64,000 bases of DNA, from positions 275,546 to 339,545 of the forward strand of contig NZ_JZHZ01000007.1 in assembly GCF_000963005.1 (NCBI RefSeq). Reading direction: 5' to 3'. The notes below the pieces were generated by a model, which was not told where the DNA came from, did not search any database, and saw only the letters and a list, made by a program, of their open reading frames with translations. Below are positions 8,817 to 17,152 of the stretch, piece after piece. Source of the DNA: Xanthomonas sp. GPE 39 (GTDB taxonomy: Bacteria > Pseudomonadota > Gammaproteobacteria > Xanthomonadales > Xanthomonadaceae). The translations under genes were made by a program, and so were the position numbers. How positions within the stretch are numbered: the first letter of the stretch is position 1; every line of letters starts with the position of its first letter.

Positions 8817-9910
8817 GTGCGGAGACAATCCCTTCGCGGCGCTACGCCGAGGGCGTGGCGCGTGGGGACTGGCTCGACGATCCGGCACAGCATGCTGCGC
8901 TGACCGAACTGGATCGTCTCCACACGGCGATCGTGGAGAGCGAGCAAGACGGCTGGCTGGACCGCATGGCGGCGTTCTGGAAGAAGCCCGAGCCGGTGCG
9001 CGGCTTGTACTTCTGGGGGGGAGTGGGGCGCGGCAAGACCTTCCTGGTCGATCTGTTCTACGACGGCTTGCCGATCGAGCGTAAGTACCGCACGCATTTC
9101 CATCGCTTCATGCGCGGTGTGCACGAGCGCCTGCGCGAGCATGCCGGGCATAGCGATCCCCTGGCCAGAATCGCGCAGGAGTGGCGCACCCGTTTGCGGG
9201 TGCTGGTGCTGGACGAATTCTTTGTGACCGACATCGGCGATGCGATGTTGCTGGGGCGATTGCTGGAGCGCTTGTTCGCCGAGGGTGTCACCCTGGTGAC
9301 CACCTCCAACACCGCGCCGCAGAATCTCTACCTCAACGGTTTGCAGCGGGCGAGCTTCCTGCCGGTCATCGCGCTGCTGCAAAAGTACTGCGTGGAGTTA
9401 TACGCCGAAGGCACCGAGGACTACCGCATGCGCGCGTTGACGCGCTCGCCGGTATATCGCACGTCGCTGGCCGAGGAGGCCGACGCATGGCTGGAACAAC
9501 GCTGGAGCGAGCTGACCGGCAATGCCGAGGCGCGATGTGGCAACATCGAGATCGAAGCGCGCAAGATTCCGGTGCGCGCACGCGGCAAGAGTATCGTCTG
9601 GTTCGATTTCGCCGCGTTGTGCGAGGGGCCGCGCAGTCCGAATGACTACATCGAAATCGCGCGCGAGTTCACCACTCTCCTGCTTGGCGGCATTCCTCAC
9701 TTTGGTCGCGCCAACGAAGACGCGGCACGGCGCTTCGTCAACCTGATTGATGAGTTGTACGACCGGCATGTCAATCTGGTCTGCACAGCGCAGGATCCGC
9801 CGCCGCTGCTGTACACCGGTGAGCGCCTGGCCGGTGCGTTTGAACGCACCGCCTCGCGCCTGATCGAAATGCAGAGCGCCGAGTACCTGGCCGCCGCGCA
9901 CCGCGCCTGA
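8813..9910 (+). CDS. zapE: Cell division protein ZapE (AFG1-like ATPase)
   Basis: A 365-residue AFG1/ZapE ATPase. Walker A is GGVGRGKT (residues 69-76), Walker B lies in LVLDEFFVTDIGDAML, sensor 1 is VTTSNTAPQNLY, and an SRLIEMQSAEYL tail closes the protein, as in ZapE, which binds FtsZ at the constricting septum. The start is the GTG at 8813, which overlaps the preceding hydrolase stop in the sequence GTGA; the long upstream open frame is simply the other reading of that gene. Confidence 0.93.
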   Translation: MSAETIPSRRYAEGVARGDWLDDPAQHAALTELDRLHTAIVESEQDGWLDRMAAFWKKPEPVRGLYFWGGVGRGKTFLVDLFYDGLPIERKYRTHFHRFMRGVHERLREHAGHSDPLARIAQEWRTRLRVLVLDEFFVTDIGDAMLLGRLLERLFAEGVTLVTTSNTAPQNLYLNGLQRASFLPVIALLQKYCVELYAEGTEDYRMRALTRSPVYRTSLAEEADAWLEQRWSELTGNAEARCGNIEIEARKIPVRARGKSIVWFDFAALCEGPRSPNDYIEIAREFTTLLLGGIPHFGRANEDAARRFVNLIDELYDRHVNLVCTAQDPPPLLYTGERLAGAFERTASRLIEMQSAEYLAAAHRA

Positions 9911-9969
9911 GTGCCTGCTGCGCGGCGGCATGCCGGTCGCGATGACGGGACTGCCTGCTTGGGCTGTGC

Positions 9970-10365
9970 TCAGCGCACCGCCCCGGGCGCACACAGCCCG
10001 GCGACGAAGCGTGGCATCAGTCCCGCGCCATCGATTTCTTCCAGATAGGCGGCGGCCAGGCAGCTGGCGCCGTCTCTGTCAGCGTCAGCGCAGCGCGCTG
10101 GCCCTAGGTCGCCCTCCTGTGGCAATTGCCGTTCCATGGCCTGGCGCTCTGCTGCGGGCAAGGCGTCGCGAAAGGTTTCTTCGGCATCGAGCAGGTCGGC
10201 TGGGAAGAGCCGGTTGGTCGGCACCTTCGGGCATTGGCGGCGTATTTCACGGGCCAGCGCCTCGGCACCGGGGCCGACCAGGGTGTCGCCCTCGGGTAGC
10301 GTATTGGGCTCGGTGTCAGTGGGCGCACCGCTGAGCGCGGCCAGCAGCAGCAATGGGGCGAGCAT
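9970..10365 (-). CDS. Small exported protein of unknown function
   Basis: A 131-residue protein with a short hydrophobic N-terminus (MLAPLLLLAALSGAP) that looks like a signal peptide, followed by an acidic domain with three cysteines (RRQCPKV, ARCADAD, GLCAPG). A strong AAGGAGG ribosome-binding site lies 7 bases before the ATG, supporting real expression. I do not recognise the family. It is convergent with zapE and divergent from ohrR. Confidence 0.75.
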   Translation of the reverse strand: MLAPLLLLAALSGAPTDTEPNTLPEGDTLVGPGAEALAREIRRQCPKVPTNRLFPADLLDAEETFRDALPAAERQAMERQLPQEGDLGPARCADADRDGASCLAAAYLEEIDGAGLMPRFVAGLCAPGAVR

Positions 10366-10474
10366 GCGATACCTCCTTGAGTATTGCCTGGCAGCATAAT
10401 CCGCCTTGGCCGGTGGCGGATCTGACCCGCCGCCAGCGGCCGGCTTCAGTGACGAGTTGGTTCTCGAAAAAATA

Positions 10475-10499
10475 TAGCTTGCTATTTAATAGCTAGCGA
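10475..10499. promoter_or_regulatory. OhrR operator candidate
   Basis: An imperfect dyad with 11-base arms, TAGCTTGCTAT-TTA-ATAGCTAGCGA (9 of 11 positions symmetric), lies 15 bases upstream of the ohrR ATG in a locally AT-rich stretch. Position and symmetry fit the autoregulatory operator of ohrR-ohr. Confidence 0.65.
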
Positions 10500-10514
10500 T
10501 TTAATATCGTGGTC

Positions 10515-10967
10515 ATGAATCGTCCTGCTGCTGCCACCGACCTGCTCCGGCTGGACAACCAGTTGTGCTTCGCCCTGTATTCGGCCAACTTGGCCATGCA
10601 CAAGCTCTATCGTGGGCTGTTGCGCACGCTCGGCCTGACTTATCCTCAGTACCTGGCGATGCTGGTGCTGTGGGAGCAGGATCAGTGCAGTGTCTCGGAC
10701 ATCGGCGAGCGCCTGTTCCTGGATTCGGCCACGCTGACGCCGCTGCTCAAGCGCCTGGAGGCGCTCGGCCTGCTGACTCGTCGCCGTGCCGTCGAGGACG
10801 AGCGCCGGGTGCTGGTCGCCCTGACCGAACGCGGTCGCGCCTTGCGCGAGCAGGCGCAAGTGTTGCCGGAGCGTGTGCTGTGCGCGGTCGCCTGCGATCT
10901 GCCGCAACTGACCCGTTTGAAACACGAACTGGAGGACATCCGCGGCAAGTTACTGGCCGCGCCTTGA
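10515..10967 (+). CDS. ohrR: Organic hydroperoxide-sensing MarR-family repressor
   Basis: A 150-residue MarR-type winged-helix regulator. The redox-sensing cysteine is in NQLCFALYSAN (Cys18 from this start), with the conserved tyrosines of the hydroperoxide pocket in LYRG and TYPQYLAMLVLWE. The recognition helix and wing follow (DSATLTPLLKRLEALGLLTRRR, DERRVLVALTERG). Further cysteines at VLCAVACDLPQL could supply the resolving thiol of a two-Cys OhrR. ATG 10515 was chosen; a GTG two codons upstream is possible. It is followed by ohr on the same strand 100 bases later. Confidence 0.93.
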   Translation: MNRPAAATDLLRLDNQLCFALYSANLAMHKLYRGLLRTLGLTYPQYLAMLVLWEQDQCSVSDIGERLFLDSATLTPLLKRLEALGLLTRRRAVEDERRVLVALTERGRALREQAQVLPERVLCAVACDLPQLTRLKHELEDIRGKLLAAP

Positions 10968-11067
10968 GCGTTGCCTGCGTCCACTTCGCCGATTTTGTTG
11001 CGTCCTACTCTGTTCGACCCTCTCCATCCCCGACGCCACGGCGTCGACCTTCGTAAGGAGTATCACC

Positions 11068-11499
11068 ATGGCTTCACCGACCACCATTGCTTACACCGCC
11101 ACCGCCACCGCCACCGGGGGCCGCGACGGCCGCGCCGCGACCCCTGACAAAGCGTTGGACGTCAAGCTATCGACTCCGCGTGAACTGGGCGGCGCCGGCG
11201 GCGACGGCACCAACCCGGAACAACTGTTTGCGGCCGGTTATTCGGCCTGTTTCCTCGGCGCGATGAAGTTCGTCGCCGGTCAGGAGCAGCTCAAGCTGCC
11301 GGCCGAGCCGACCATCGAAGGCCAGGTCGGCATCGGCCAGATCCCCGGCGGCTTTGGCATCGCCGTGGAACTGCGCATCGCGGTGCCAGGTATGGAGCAT
11401 GCGGCGCTGCAGGCGCTGGTGGACAAGGCCCATCAGGTATGCCCGTATTCCAATGCCACCCGTGGCAACATCGATGTGAATCTGGTTGTGGTCGCCTGA
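11068..11499 (+). CDS. ohr: Organic hydroperoxide resistance protein (OsmC/Ohr peroxidase)
   Basis: A 143-residue Ohr peroxidase that reduces organic and fatty-acid hydroperoxides with two reactive cysteines. Both are present: FAAGYSACFLGA (peroxidatic) and HQVCPYSNATRGN (resolving). GRDGRA and the NPEQLFAAGY segment are also family signatures. AAGGAG lies 8 bases before the ATG. Expression is expected to be derepressed when OhrR is oxidised. Confidence 0.95.
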   Translation: MASPTTIAYTATATATGGRDGRAATPDKALDVKLSTPRELGGAGGDGTNPEQLFAAGYSACFLGAMKFVAGQEQLKLPAEPTIEGQVGIGQIPGGFGIAVELRIAVPGMEHAALQALVDKAHQVCPYSNATRGNIDVNLVVVA

Positions 11500-11597
11500 G
11501 TCAGCAGTGCCCGACCCGCCGCACGACGGCGGTGTCCGGCACTGTGATGTCCTCTGCCCGTGGCATTGGCGCCGGGCAGAAGCGCATCCCCCGCAGC

Positions 11598-11620
11598 GGG
11601 CGGCCATCGGCCGCCCGTTT
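11598..11620 (+). terminator. Stem-loop terminator after ohr
   Basis: GGGCGGCC-ATC-GGCCGCCC, a perfect 8-base-pair GC stem with a 3-base loop, followed by GTTTG, lies about 100 bases after the ohr stop. The T tract is short, so termination may be partial. Confidence 0.5.
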
Positions 11621-11804
11621 GCGTTGTGCCGACAGCCCGCCGCCCCCCCCGTTTTGGCCGCGCGCCTTGGTTGTTTCACAAGGCCATCACGGCCTCGATC
11701 CCGGTGATGGAGGCCGGTTGCGTAGGCAAACCATTGGCGGGCTTAGCTTTTCGTGATTACACCTACATTTAGCGTTGACGCCACTATGACACCCCACTAT
11801 CTTG

Positions 11805-12000
11805 GGGTTGTCGGTTCCTGAGGCATCTCGCCTCGGGATCAAAAGGGAAGCCGGTATGGCGTGTGAGCGCCAACGCCGGTGCTGTGCCGCCGCGGTCATT
11901 GGGAACGAACCTTCACTGCCCGGGGCTTACGCCTTGGCGGGCGAGGGGCTCGGAACTGCCTAGTAGCCGCGGTCTATCAGCCCGAAGACCTGCCGACAGC
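11805..12000 (+). ncRNA. Cobalamin (AdoCbl) riboswitch upstream of nrdA
   Basis: The leader carries the ordered blocks of a cobalamin riboswitch: an opening near GGTTCCTGAGG (11813), AAAAGGGAAGCCGGT (11841-11855), a paired GCCGGTGCTGTGCCGCCGCGG-type core around 11875-11895, and the B12 box AGCCCGAAGACCTGCC at 11979-11994. About 190 bases separate it from the nrdA ATG and would hold the expression platform. I infer that bound cobalamin lowers expression of the class Ia reductase operon. Ends are approximate. Confidence 0.85.
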
Positions 12001-12190
12001 CGCGTGAAGCACACCGCGTGGCGCCGACCTTGTGTCTCCGGGGGGAGATCTTGGTGACGCAGATGACCGCTCGCAGGCCCCGCCTGTGCTGCTGGTTTTC
12101 CGTGACACCGCATCACCTTCGCCGATTCGGTCGGACCGCTGCCTGAGGGGGGGGCGGGTGGTTGTGTGCATAACGCTTGGAGAGATTTTC

Positions 12191-14602
12191 ATGAGCCAGA
12201 CCCACAGCCTGCCGGCTGCCGCTTCCATCGACGACGCCGTCGATTCCACGACCGCCGCCGCCATCGCGCAGCCCACCACGGCCAGCAGCGAGCCAAGCAA
12301 CGATCAGCGCGCCGTCACTTGGATCGTCAAGGACGGCGGTAACCGCCGCATGGCTTTCGACCGTTCGCGCCTGCAGCGCACTTTGGATCGGATCCACGCC
12401 GAGTTTCCGCAACTGGACGTGAGCGACTACGAGCGCAAGGCGTTCGCCTTCATCGAGAAGAAGGAAAGCCTGTCTGCCGACGAGATGGTCGACTACCTGA
12501 TTCGCGAAGCCGAATCGCGCGTGGACATCGCCACCCCGGAGTGGGAGTACTTCGCCGCGCGTCTGTACCTGGACCGCTTGTACAAGCGCGCCAGCAAGAA
12601 CCGTTTCTACGATGCCGGCGAGAAGTACGGCTCCTACGTCGGCCTGCAGGAAAGCCTGGCCGATCGCGGTGTGTATTCGATCGACATCCTCAAGAATTAT
12701 TCCAAGGAAGAGCTGGCCGAGGCTGGCCGGATGATCGATCCCGAGCGCGACAAGTTGTTCGCCTACAACGGCCTGTACTTGCTGGCCACGCGCTACCTGG
12801 CCACCGACAACTCGCGCAAGGTCTACGAACTGCCGCAGGAGCGCTGGCTGACCATCGCGCTGTACCTGATGCAGGACGAAAAACCGCGTGAGCGCCGCAT
12901 GCAACTGGTCGGCGAGGCGTATTGGGCGCTGTCCAACCTGTACATGACCGTCGCCACACCGACCCTGTCCAACGCCGGCAAGATCGGCGGGCAGTTGTCG
13001 AGCTGCTTCATCGACACCGTCGACGACAGCCTGCAAGGCATCTACGACTCCAACACCGACGTGGCGCGCGTGTCCAAACATGGTGGTGGCGTCGGTGCCT
13101 ACCTGGGCTACGTGCGTTCTTCCGGCTCGGCGATCCGTGGGGTCAAGAACTCCAGTGGCGGCGTGGTGCCGTGGATCAAGCAGCTCAACAACACCGCCGT
13201 GTCGGTGGACCAGCTCGGCCAGCGCAAGGGCGCCATCGCCGTGTACCTGGACATCTGGCACCGCGATATCGAGGCGTTCCTGGATCTGCGCCTGAACAAC
13301 GGCGATCAGCGCCTGCGCGCGCATGACGTGTTCACCGCGGTGTGCGTGCCGGATATCTTCATGGAAGCGGTGGAGCGTCGTGGCGAGTGGTATCTGTTCG
13401 ACCCGTATGAAGTGAAAGAGGTCAAGGGTTGGTATCTGCAGGACTTCTTCGACGAAAAGCGTGGCGAAGGCAGTTTCCGCGCCAAATACGAGGAAGTGGT
13501 GGCCGACGAACGCATCGGTCGCAAGGTGGTCAAGGCCATCGACATGTTCAAGCGGATCATGGTCAGCCAACTGGAGACCGGCAATCCGTTCATGTTCTAT
13601 CGCGATGAAGTCAATCGTATGAACCCGAACAAGCACCAGGGCATGGTCTATTCCAGCAACCTGTGCACCGAGATCCTGCAGAACATGAGCCCGACTCGGG
13701 TCATCCAGGAGATGATCAGCGGCGATCAGATCGTGACCACCAAACAGGCTGGCGACTTCGTCGTGTGCAACCTGTCCTCGGTCAACCTGGGCCGTGCGGT
13801 CACCGCACAGCCGGATCTGCTGTCGCCGGACATCCTGGAGCGGTTGATCCGCATCCAGGTGCGCATGCTCGACAACGTCATCGACCTCAACGACCTGCCG
13901 GTGCCGCAAGCCACCATCACCAACCAGAAGTACCGCGCCATTGGCCTGGGCACCTTCGGCTGGCATCACTTGCTGGCGCAGAAGGGCATCGACTGGAACT
14001 CGCGTCAGGCCGAGGACTACAGCGACACGCTGTACGAGCGCATCAATTACCTGACCATCCAGGCGAGCCTGGCGCTGGCCAAGGAAAAGGGCGCCTACAA
14101 GGTGTTCAAGGGCAGCGACTGGCAGAACGGCGAGTACTTCAGCAAGCGCGGCTATGACAGTGCGCAGTGGCAGGAGCTGGCCGCGCAGGTGAGCGTGCAT
14201 GGCGTGCGCAACGCCTGGATGGTGGCGGTGGCGCCAAACATGAGTACCGCACAGATCGCCGGTTCCACCGCGTCGATCGACCCGATCTACAGCGCGTTCT
14301 ACTACGAAGAGAAGAAGGACTTCCGTCGTCCGGTGGTGGCGCCGGGGCTGAACGTGGACACCTACCCGTACTACGAAAAGGGTGCCTACAAGGTCGACCA
14401 GTTCGCTAGCGTGCGCCAGAATGCTCGTCGTCAGCGCCACGTCGATCAATCGATCAGCTTCAACTTCTACGTGCCCAGCGGCATTCGCGCCGGCACGCTG
14501 CTGGACCTGCACATGACCGCGTGGAGGGAAGGCCTGAAGACCACCTACTACGTGCGTTCCAACGACATCGATATCAGCGAATGCGAGTGGTGCTCCAGCT
14601 GA
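12191..14602 (+). CDS. nrdA: Class Ia ribonucleoside-diphosphate reductase, alpha subunit
   Basis: An 803-residue catalytic subunit that reduces ribonucleoside diphosphates to deoxy forms. It has an N-terminal ATP-cone (IVKDGGNRRMAFDRSRLQRTLDRI), the active-site cysteine segment LSSCFIDTVDDS, the NLCTEILQ loop with radical cysteine and glutamate, NLSSVNLG, and the C-terminal redox pair CEWCSS that is re-reduced by thioredoxin or glutaredoxin. The ATG at 12191 (MSQTHSLPAA) follows GGAGA. The upstream open frame passes through the riboswitch and is not coding. It heads an operon with nrdB, a flavodoxin and a CPGC thioredoxin-fold protein. Confidence 0.96.
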   Translation: MSQTHSLPAAASIDDAVDSTTAAAIAQPTTASSEPSNDQRAVTWIVKDGGNRRMAFDRSRLQRTLDRIHAEFPQLDVSDYERKAFAFIEKKESLSADEMVDYLIREAESRVDIATPEWEYFAARLYLDRLYKRASKNRFYDAGEKYGSYVGLQESLADRGVYSIDILKNYSKEELAEAGRMIDPERDKLFAYNGLYLLATRYLATDNSRKVYELPQERWLTIALYLMQDEKPRERRMQLVGEAYWALSNLYMTVATPTLSNAGKIGGQLSSCFIDTVDDSLQGIYDSNTDVARVSKHGGGVGAYLGYVRSSGSAIRGVKNSSGGVVPWIKQLNNTAVSVDQLGQRKGAIAVYLDIWHRDIEAFLDLRLNNGDQRLRAHDVFTAVCVPDIFMEAVERRGEWYLFDPYEVKEVKGWYLQDFFDEKRGEGSFRAKYEEVVADERIGRKVVKAIDMFKRIMVSQLETGNPFMFYRDEVNRMNPNKHQGMVYSSNLCTEILQNMSPTRVIQEMISGDQIVTTKQAGDFVVCNLSSVNLGRAVTAQPDLLSPDILERLIRIQVRMLDNVIDLNDLPVPQATITNQKYRAIGLGTFGWHHLLAQKGIDWNSRQAEDYSDTLYERINYLTIQASLALAKEKGAYKVFKGSDWQNGEYFSKRGYDSAQWQELAAQVSVHGVRNAWMVAVAPNMSTAQIAGSTASIDPIYSAFYYEEKKDFRRPVVAPGLNVDTYPYYEKGAYKVDQFASVRQNARRQRHVDQSISFNFYVPSGIRAGTLLDLHMTAWREGLKTTYYVRSNDIDISECEWCSS

Positions 14603-14715
14603 TCGCCGGCACCTAGCGCCCAGCGACGCGCACGCCAGGGATATCCCGGTGCGCGTCGCGCGGTTCCGTCGCGCCGCATGTCGGCGCCGTTCACCCGATT
14701 TACGAAGCAAACACC

Positions 14716-15756
14716 ATGGCCATCGCGCTCGATCGCATCAAAATTCTCGAACCGCTGCACCCCAACCGGTCCACCGGCATCATCAACGGCACCACCAGCG
14801 GCATCCTCAACTGGAACGACATCCCGTATCCGTCCTTCTATCGGGCGTACAAGGAGTTGTCGACCAACTTCTGGATTCCCGACGAAGTGGACATGAAGGG
14901 CGATGCCAAGCAGTACAGCGAACTGTCGGCGCGCGAGAAGAATGCCTACGACTCGATCATCGGCTTGCTGGCCACGCTGGATTCGCCGCAGACACGCTTC
15001 ATCTACAACGTTGCCGAATACATCACCGACCCGGCCGCGCACGCCAATGCCGCGATCATCGGCCAGCAGGAAGTGATCCACAACGAGAGCTACTCCTACG
15101 TCCTGGCGTCGATCGCCGGTCTGGCCGACCAGAACCGCGTGTTCGAAATCGCGCGCACGCATCCGACCATCATTGCGCGCAACCAGCCGATCATGCAGGC
15201 CTATGACGACTTCATGCGCGAGAAGACCGCCGAGACTCTGCTGCGCTCACTGATCCAGTCCTCGATTCTGGAAGGCATTAACTTCTATTCGGGCTTTGCC
15301 TACTTCTACAATCTCGTGCGGCAGAACCGCATGACCGGCACCGGCAAGATCATCAGCTTCATCAACCGCGACGAACTGGCCCACACCAAGTTCATCAGCG
15401 AACTGATCCGCGCCATCATCGGCGAGAACGCCGAGCTGCAGACCAACGAACTGACGGACTACGTGCACCAGGCTTTCGAGCACGCGATCCGCCTGGAAAC
15501 CGAGTGGTCCTCGGAAGTGCTCGACGGCATCGAGGGCATCGACGTGGACGAGATGATTCAGTACGTGAAGTACCGCGCCAACAAGATGTCCGGCATGCTC
15601 GGTATCGAAAAACTGTACACCGGTGCCAGCGACAACGTGATGCCGTGGATCAAGGCCTACGCCGACAACTTCACCGAGACCAAGACCGACTTTTTCGAAA
15701 TGCGTAACGCCAGTTACAAGAAGACCAACTCTGACAACGGCTTCGACGACCTGTAA
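14716..15756 (+). CDS. nrdB: Class Ia ribonucleoside-diphosphate reductase, beta subunit
   Basis: A 346-residue ferritin-like radical subunit. Di-metal ligands and the tyrosyl radical are visible: the EVIHNESYSY segment gives Glu, His and a Tyr four residues after the His; SSILEGINFYSGF gives another Glu; FINRDELAHTKF gives the Glu-x-x-His pair. The C-terminal SDNGFDDL matches the tail that docks into NrdA. It lies 113 bases after nrdA on the same strand. Confidence 0.96.
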   Translation: MAIALDRIKILEPLHPNRSTGIINGTTSGILNWNDIPYPSFYRAYKELSTNFWIPDEVDMKGDAKQYSELSAREKNAYDSIIGLLATLDSPQTRFIYNVAEYITDPAAHANAAIIGQQEVIHNESYSYVLASIAGLADQNRVFEIARTHPTIIARNQPIMQAYDDFMREKTAETLLRSLIQSSILEGINFYSGFAYFYNLVRQNRMTGTGKIISFINRDELAHTKFISELIRAIIGENAELQTNELTDYVHQAFEHAIRLETEWSSEVLDGIEGIDVDEMIQYVKYRANKMSGMLGIEKLYTGASDNVMPWIKAYADNFTETKTDFFEMRNASYKKTNSDNGFDDL

Positions 15757-15816
15757 GCAGACCGCGCGCGGTTCGATCCGCATCGCGCGCGCTGCTTGTT
15801 GCACACATCCATCGTC

Positions 15817-16332
15817 ATGCAGATCCTGCTCGCCTACGCCTCGCTCAGCGGCAACACCCGCGACGTCGCCCGCCGCGTGCATGCGCAGTGCGAGGCCGCT
15901 GGTCATCAAGTGACCTGGATCCACACCGATCTGCAGACCTTGCACGGCGCACTGTGCGATCCGGCGCGTGCCGCCGGCTTTGATCTGCATCTGCTCGGCA
16001 GTTGGACCGATAACGCCGGCCGCACGCCCTCGGAAATGAAGCGCTACATCGCCGAACTGGTCGAAGCGGCAGGCCGGCATGCCGAGGTGGCAGTATTCGG
16101 TACCGGCGAGACGCAGTGGGGTTTGGAATACTATTGTGGTGCGGTCAAGCGCATCGCGCGGTTCTTCGATAGCGCCTATCCGCTGCTGGAGATCGAGCAG
16201 ATGCCGCATGGAGATCGCGATACGGCGGCGATCGATGCCTGGTGCGCGCAGGTGTTGGCGTTGCGCGCCGCGCGCCCTGCGTCGGTCGGTCAGGCTGGTG
16301 TTGCGGTGCTGCCCGTGCATGGCAGTGGTTGA
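15817..16332 (+). CDS. Flavodoxin of the RNR operon
   Basis: A 171-residue flavodoxin. The FMN phosphate loop is YASLSGNTRDVARRV, followed by GSWTDNAGRTPSEMK and FGTGETQWGLEYYCGAV, which form the isoalloxazine loops. Placed 60 bases after nrdB, it may activate or maintain the NrdB cofactor, as NrdI or YfaE-linked electron carriers do in other systems. It is longer than canonical NrdI (~130-150 aa) and closer to general flavodoxins, so I do not assign nrdI. The ATG at 15817 is preferred over a TTG at 15796. Confidence 0.85.
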   Translation: MQILLAYASLSGNTRDVARRVHAQCEAAGHQVTWIHTDLQTLHGALCDPARAAGFDLHLLGSWTDNAGRTPSEMKRYIAELVEAAGRHAEVAVFGTGETQWGLEYYCGAVKRIARFFDSAYPLLEIEQMPHGDRDTAAIDAWCAQVLALRAARPASVGQAGVAVLPVHGSG

Positions 16333-16410
16333 TTGCGCCGTTTTTTCCTTTCCGCTCTCGCGCTGGCCGTTGCCGCGCGGTGAGTCACGCGCCATACGAG
16401 GTTCTGTTGC

Positions 16411-16743
16411 ATGCTTACCACCATCACTGTTTCCAGCCCAGAGCAGTTCGCCGATGCACTCGCCGCACACCCGCGCGTGTTGGCCGATTTCAACAAGGAC
16501 AATTGCCCCGGCTGTCGCATGCTGGACAAATCGCTGGAGCGCTTCGCCGAGAGCGACAGCGCGCAAGGCGTCACCTTGCTCAAGGTGAAAATGGAAGACG
16601 TGGGCGAAGCGTTCTTCCGTGCTCAGGGTCTGCGCCAGACTCCGACGCTGATGCTGTTCCGCCACGGCGCGGAAGTGGCGCGCGTGCCCGGCTTCGTGCC
16701 GCCTGCAAAGATCGATGAAGCAGTACGCGCGCATCTGGGTTGA
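16411..16743 (+). CDS. Thioredoxin-fold protein with CPGC active site
   Basis: A 110-residue thioredoxin family protein. The redox motif is DNCPGCRMLDKSL near residue 32, with the cis-proline region LRQTPTLMLFRHG. CPGC is unusual compared with CGPC thioredoxin or CPYC glutaredoxin. As last gene of the nrdA-nrdB-flavodoxin operon it is a candidate reductant for the NrdA C-terminal cysteines. No signal peptide is present, so it should be cytoplasmic. Confidence 0.85.
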   Translation: MLTTITVSSPEQFADALAAHPRVLADFNKDNCPGCRMLDKSLERFAESDSAQGVTLLKVKMEDVGEAFFRAQGLRQTPTLMLFRHGAEVARVPGFVPPAKIDEAVRAHLG

Positions 16744-17152
16744 GTCTGCTGTGCGTGCGCGCTGCGGTTAGTCAGCAACGGTCTGGTGAGTCCTGCAAGA
16801 CGCGCCACCACAGCCTCAGCAGCCATCAGGACCGTAGCGTACCCTGTAAGTCGCCTGGCACGAGGTCGCAGTGAAGGCGTGCGCATGCCGGTGTCAACAC
16901 TTGCGTCCAACGCTGTTCAGCGCGATGCACAGCAGCCTCGCGTCGGCACGTCGCCGCTCGCCCCGCGGCGGTAGCAGAGCGATGCCGGGGTGAGATCGCG
17001 TCACGCCTGTGCGCTACCTCGCGCGTCTGCCGCGATGGCGACGGGGTCTTGCGTCTACGCGCCGCATGCCCAAGATAGAGGCGAGTGTAGCGTCGTCGAT
17101 GGGCTCGGCTGAGCGGTTGCGGCGCATCCAGACCATTTCCGGGAGCTGCGCC
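16744..17152. other. Gap between the nrd operon and the sirtuin gene
   Basis: This 409-base gap has no supported ORF; open frames on both strands have arginine-rich compositions typical of GC-rich noncoding DNA. I see no clear terminator or repeat. The sirtuin promoter is presumably near 17050-17140. Confidence 0.5.

Noticed and set aside
12113..14710. 865-codon open frame antisense to nrdA
   Set aside because: It mirrors the GC-rich third positions of nrdA; the sense frame has all RNR motifs, and the antisense product is a low-complexity His/Val/Arg mixture.
15817..16332. Annotation of the flavodoxin as NrdI
   Set aside because: It is longer and carries classical flavodoxin FMN loops; operon position alone does not justify the name.
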